Source: Ryuthela nishihirai (lineage: Eukaryota > Arthropoda > Arachnida > Araneae > Heptathelidae). From it: DNA of 64,000 nucleotides. How positions within the stretch are numbered: the stretch's first letter is position 1; each line of letters opens with the position of its first letter. Position numbers and translations under genes: made by a program. Location of the stretch: NCBI GenBank assembly GCA_038380435.1, contig JAWZYU010000011.1, forward strand, positions 84,916,501 to 84,980,500. The letters are read 5' to 3'. Positions 59,950 to 64,000 of the stretch are shown piece after piece. The notes beneath the pieces were generated by a model that did not search any database, was not told the origin of the DNA, and saw only the letters and a list, made by a program, of their open reading frames with translations.

Positions 59950-61740
59950 ATGCAAAGGATGAACCATTTTAATGACGGTCAGAAGTGGGCAGTCACCGGA
60001 CGGATGAAAGCAGAAGAGTCGAAGAGAGAGGGTGCCAGATTCATGAAATTGTCAACAAGTGTGATTTCCAGACTTTGCAAATGTTTTCAAGACATTGGAA
60101 CATACTCAAGAAGAACGAGCCAGGGTAGCCCGAGAGCAACAACAGTTCAAATTGATCACTGCCTGTCCCTAACTGCAAGGCACAATAGATTGCGTCTGCG
60201 TGGCAACATGCGTCGGAGCTGTCAGCTAACACAGAATCCAGAGTAACTGTATCCTGGCGACGACACTGTCATGTCCCTCAAATTTATTTATTTTTATTTA
60301 TTGTTGCATTTTATTATATTTTCGTTGGAATATTTTTATGTATTGTGTTCTTGGAAGTGCTATTGTGGAGATGCGACTCAGATGTTTTCGGATCTGAGCT
60401 GGCTGCCTGCTCACGCCGAGTCCAAAAAGTCCTTTTATGGCCATTTACAACTAGCCTGGGGGGCGAGTTCGGGCGCTGGTGACTACGGCAGCGAGAGTAA
60501 ACAAGTCTTGAGCATCGCTGTCACACAGGAAGGACGTTTGAACACGTGTCAAAGTATGCCGCTCTTACTCAAACAAAACCCTTAAGGAGAGGGTTCGATT
60601 CTATGTGAGAATCAATATTCTTGGTGAATCAAATACAATTCTGTGGAACTGAAATGGGTTCTGTGTGAACCACAGTGTAGGCAAAAGTTGGATATCCTTT
60701 CGCCGAGTTTGAGGTCAGTAAAGCGAGAATCTGCAGAGTGCGGTTCTCCACCTCATTGCATAATTGTTTGCAGCAGCAAAGGCCTACGGAGTCGAGAGCA
60801 TCCCCAGCTCGTGCTTGTACATAAGTGTGAATAAACTGTGTCGTCCCTATACAACTCTCGTGCGTGAATTGTTGGACATATTTCTGTACATCACTTGGTA
60901 CAGCAAGTCTCAGGCATACATCGGTACGGGTGTAACACCCGCGAACCTGTTATTTCACCAAAATAAGGCTGAAGGTAATCAAGGGACTAATTCATCATTC
61001 CTTTACGACTGCCCATCACAGTTGGCACAGTCCATCACAACTGACTCACCACATCACAGGCACGAAAGAGGGTTATATGCTATAAGACCTGTAGTATGCA
61101 TACCATTAAACTCAGATCATTGGACAGCATGACCGGAATGGAGCAGACAGCACCACAAGGGGACCAATGATCAATGGGAACATATTCTCTTTTTGGATGA
61201 ATCACGATATAGAATTAAGTAGTGATTCTCGGAGCCAATGCATCTGGAGAGAGCGTGGGACACATTATCACCCCCTGAATATTGTGGAAAGGGAACGTTT
61301 TGGTGGGAGTGGTTTGTTGGTCTGGGGAGGTATCATTATCAACGGTCACACTAACCTGCATGTCTTCTCAGAAAGAACACTAACTGCCATAAGATATAAA
61401 GGCGAGATCCTAGATACTTGAGACGTTTTAGAAGTGCCATTGGGTCAGAATTCATTTTATGCATGACAATTCTCGTCCACGTTGAGGTCAAATTGTGAAG
61501 GAATACCCTGAAAGCAAAGATATCCAGAGAATGGATTTGACCTAAATCCCATTGAACATGCATGGGATGCTTTGGGAAGGCGAGTTACAAGTCGTCAATC
61601 CCCTCCAAGGACCCTGATCAGCTGAGAAATGCTCTTATAGAGGACTGGGATTTGCTTCCCTTGCATTGTTGAATAACCTTATTAGAAGCATGACAGATCG
61701 TTGTGAAAGCTGTATTGTTGTTAGGGTTAGCATACTCCTT
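59950..61740 (+). pseudogene. Tc1-like transposase, split by foreign DNA
   Basis: An N-terminal DNA-binding part (59,950-60,250) has STSVISRLCKCFQDIGTYSR, RTSQGSPRATT and DHCLSLTARHNRLRLRG. Unrelated DNA fills about 60,270-61,010. The catalytic part resumes with HERGLYAIRPVVCIPL (61,060-61,110) and LFLDESRYRI (the first aspartate, about 61,190). NIVERERFGGSGLLVWGGII (61,278-61,340), HDNSRPR and IVKEYPESKDIQRMD (61,460-61,540) follow, then a PLNMHGMLWEG-type third block and LLNNLIRSMTDRCESCIVVR to about 61,725. Frameshifts separate these. Different from the element at 57,895, so two Tc1 lineages lie side by side on opposite strands. Confidence 0.85.
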
Positions 61741-61744
61741 ACGA

Positions 61745-62340
61745 AATAACGTTAACTTCCAGATCTGCGGATAGCTTTGATTTCTGATAATTGGAAAAAA
61801 TTTTCGATATATTCTTTGATTGGAAATTTAATTTTATAACTTGGCAAGTATTCTGATATATTATGCATCTCAAATGTAAATATTAATATGCGTGATATTA
61901 AATATTCTCTGGAACTTAATATAAATTTTAGAAAGGATTTCTTGAGGTATTTGAATTTTTATTCACCTTCTTTAAATTATAAACATCAGCGTATATTCTT
62001 TCAAAATACTTGCAACGTATAGATTGACTATTTGTTTCTACTCCGATCTGGCTATTTAAAATCTTCAATGAGTTTTTTCCCCTTTGCCTTCCCCCCTCCA
62101 CCTCTCCCTCCCTTTCCTTTGGATTCATCCCTGGGTTTGTTCACTTAACTGGCTGCACTTCTTTCGATTTAGAAAACTTTTAACTAGAGTTGTAAAATTA
62201 TTCTGTTCCTCTGTTTTCTTTTTTTAAACAAAACTGTTAGAGCGAGTGCTGGGCCTCCATTAAAATATCGAAACATTTGAATTAATGCGAAGATAGGAAA
62301 TATTCTAAATGAAAAGTCACTGGTAAGAAAAAAAGATGCA
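61745..62340. other. No gene recognised
   Basis: AT-rich DNA with a pyrimidine-rich patch at 62,060-62,120. On the minus strand it would be intron or flank downstream of the exon at 62,345. No further acyltransferase motif was found. Confidence 0.45.
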
Positions 62341-62344
62341 TTAC

Positions 62345-62513
62345 CATGTCTTCGAAATGTGTCCATGTGTTAACGGGAAGAATGAGCGCCTGCCACCAAT
62401 ACTTCTCACAGTTGTGTACTTCTTTTCCTATGACGTCCTTCCACAATGGCCCTGATCCAAGAAGGGGAAGAAGGAACATGATCAGCAGCGCCCCGGCGAC
62501 TGGTGGGGTTAAT
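62345..62513 (-). CDS. NRF-6-like acyltransferase exon (partial gene)
   Basis: A 169-bp exon between a good splice acceptor (TTTCGTGTTTCAG) and donor (GACATG|GTAATG). Its 56 codons start LTPPVAGALLIMFLLPLLGS and continue with GSGPLWKDVIGKEVHNC, YWWQALILPVNTW and end in FEDM. LTP, a hydrophobic segment, GSGPLW, then C-x3-WW-x2-L and a final M match the nose-resistant-to-fluoxetine (NRF-6) group of membrane proteins with an acyltransferase-3 domain. In that family the next residues, including a WYL-x2-D-x-Q block, fall in the following exon, which is not found downstream. The substrate of most family members is unknown. An exon lost from its gene is possible. Confidence 0.68.
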
Positions 62514-62757
62514 CTGAAACACGAAATAAAAGCAGTTATGCTTTACATCTCTGAATTCGGGACCAAATTAACTATAGAAAAGAGTGTGGGAATGGAAACT
62601 AGAGTCGAAAGTTATTGCAGAAAACACAATGAAATATATATGGATAAAATGTTTTGAATGTTTTATACAAAATTAGAAAAGTAGTCAAAATTTATTCGAA
62701 ATGATGAAAAAAAAATAACATTGATGAGCAAACCATTGCTACCTGACACATTGACAA

Positions 62758-62763
62758 TTTATT
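62758..62763 (-). promoter_or_regulatory. Polyadenylation signal AATAAA
   Basis: AATAAA on the minus strand, ten bases after the stop codon of the unidentified terminal exon. Confidence 0.5.
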
Positions 62764-62772
62764 GGTCAAATT

Positions 62773-62963
62773 TCATTTTAAATAACACAGCGGCCTTTTT
62801 TTTGCATAGACCATACAAGTTCTACCAGTAACTCCGTTCTCATTACATAGTTTCAGAAAAGGATTATCCTTCAATTGATCCACATTTATTTCTAAGATGT
62901 CTGCTAATTCATTTGAGATCTCAGTCTCACAATTTTTGTCCTGTGACAATGTTGCAGTGTTAC
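62773..62963 (-). CDS. Unidentified C-terminal exon
   Basis: After an acceptor (ACTTCTTATTTCAG) the minus strand is open for about 62 codons to TGA. The reading frame starts after two bases completing a split codon. An earlier acceptor (TTGTTTCCAG at about 62,985) would add seven codons. The product includes CETEISNELADILEINVDQL, KDNPFLKLCNENGVTG and a basic end, AKKRPLCYLK. It looks like real protein and is followed by AATAAA. I do not recognise the family. It lies upstream of the NRF-6-like exon on the same strand yet ends in a stop, so it probably belongs to a different gene or transcript form. Earlier exons would lie beyond the SINE at 63,145. Confidence 0.5.
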
Positions 62964-63144
62964 CTGAAATAAGAAGTCTCCGCCTGGAAACAATTATCTA
63001 GCAGTTCTCTTCGGAAGAATAGGAAAATATTTATTCCATTCGCAGTCCCGTCAACAACAATTAAGCAAACAATTCCTAAATTACCATAAAGAAATATATA
63101 GTAAGATATTTTTAAAAAATGACATGGAACGTCCAAAAGAAAAT

Positions 63145-63585
63145 GTGGGGTTGGCTCAGTCTATATCACGCCAGGTTAATAATTTTTTTTTTGGGGGGGG
63201 GATACCCAGGTTCGAGTTTCCATTATGCCAGATTTGAGAATTATCACTGCTATCCCCAACCCTGCCTTCTGTAAATAAATACACTCTTAGGCTTTGAAAG
63301 CATACAAAAATGTACCCTTTTTTTAAAAAACAAAAAGCAGTCGATCGGGTGGGGAGTTACTCCCAGACCCCGTGTGCAGGAGAGCCATATCCCATGCACG
63401 CAAATAAAAGAACCGACTGGAAGGTGTTGACGAGCGGTTCCCATCTGTCTCGTAACAGTTTCTCAGTGGTTCCCCTTTCCCAAATTTCTCTGAGCCCTTA
63501 GGGTTCTGGTACCTGGCCAATTTGCTCGATGTGTACACAAAAGTGCCGTTCAGAGCTAAAACAATCCAAAAAAAAAAAAAAAAAA
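63145..63585 (+). mobile_element. SINE family B
   Basis: Complete plus-strand copy. Head GGGTTGGCTCAGTCTATATC and B box AGGTTCGAGTTTCC, GTGTGCAGGAGAGCCATATC, CATCTGTCTCGTAACAG, GTGCCGTTCAGAGCTAAAAC and a poly-A tail (63,569-63,585). A TTTTTTTTT/GGGGGGGG run has expanded inside the head. It would lie in an intron of the minus-strand gene if the exon at 62,773 is real. Confidence 0.85.
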
Positions 63586-63589
63586 TTGG

Positions 63590-64000
63590 GACAAAACGGA
63601 GCCGTTCTGAAGAAATTATAAAAAAAAGGAGAATTGAAAGGATGGTCATATATGAATGTGTGGCATGACGGTCTAAAAATGGAACATGCAGAATACAAAA
63701 TAAATATTAGAGCTTAATGAAATGTACTTAGCGAAATATACTTAGCGTAATGAAATGTTTTAACACAGTTTCTAGAAGAACTGTGGGTGCTTTCCAGAAA
63801 TTGCCCTTGGATCAGGTTATTGAACAGGGGAAGCTCTCTTTCGTTCTCTTCATCTTAATTGAAATGTCAATATTTTTGAAGATCATGTGATCAGCAATGA
63901 ATGACAGAGAAAGAAACAAGGGAAAATAGATTATTCATCCCGCAGTTGAAAGAATGATAAAATGGATGAACTATGTACAGGAGTGTGATCTGATATCATT
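63590..64000. other. No gene recognised
   Basis: AT-rich to the window edge. No exon with both open frame and splice signals was found on either strand. Confidence 0.45.

Overview
The window looks like repeat-dominated nuclear DNA from an invertebrate animal, plausibly an arthropod. It is AT-rich and has tRNA-derived SINEs, several LINE clades, Tc1-type transposons, a long satellite array and only scraps of coding sequence with intron signals. No intact cellular gene is contained in it. Species cannot be named from the sequence alone, and nothing resembles a bacterial operon.

Layout. 1-3,000: a decayed 28-bp tandem array split by a SINE and a possible piggyBac-type element, then nine copies of a 118-bp minisatellite beside a tRNA-like sequence. 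3,650-8,300: a dead Tc1-like transposase, a minus-strand LINE reverse transcriptase carrying a twin-primed insertion of a second LINE, and an inverted-repeat element containing a SINE and a palindromic MITE. 9,200-10,930: two old copies of a second SINE family flanking a 30-bp tandem array. 12,780-30,880: about 77 monomers of a 232-bp satellite in two subfamilies, with higher-order duplications and one SINE at the subfamily boundary. 31,000-37,200: sparse DNA, a second MITE, a SINE and a 5'-truncated LINE. 37,300-38,100: two short tandem arrays.

38,546-45,079 is a 6.5-kb element with long terminal inverted repeats, AG/CT ends and a perfect 6-bp target duplication. These are the end features of a Polinton/Maverick, but no intact gene is visible inside. 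Next comes a SINE whose 5' end is the 3' two-thirds of a 5S rRNA. 48,850-51,800 holds a minus-strand LINE with a PHD-finger ORF1. 52,500-61,740 is a pile of LINE, SINE and Tc1-like remnants. At 62,345-62,963 on the minus strand are two exon-like stretches: one resembles the acyltransferase domain of nose-resistant-to-fluoxetine (NRF-6) proteins, the other is an unidentified C-terminal exon with a stop codon and AATAAA.

The elements do not form a pathway. They record successive insertions, nested in an order that can often be read: older LINE, then a twin-primed LINE inside it; LINE, then two SINEs inside it; satellite, then a SINE. The most unusual items are the Polinton-like element, the 5S rRNA-SINE chimera, the twin-primed insertion with its 15-bp target duplication, and the satellite with a conserved dyad in its monomers.
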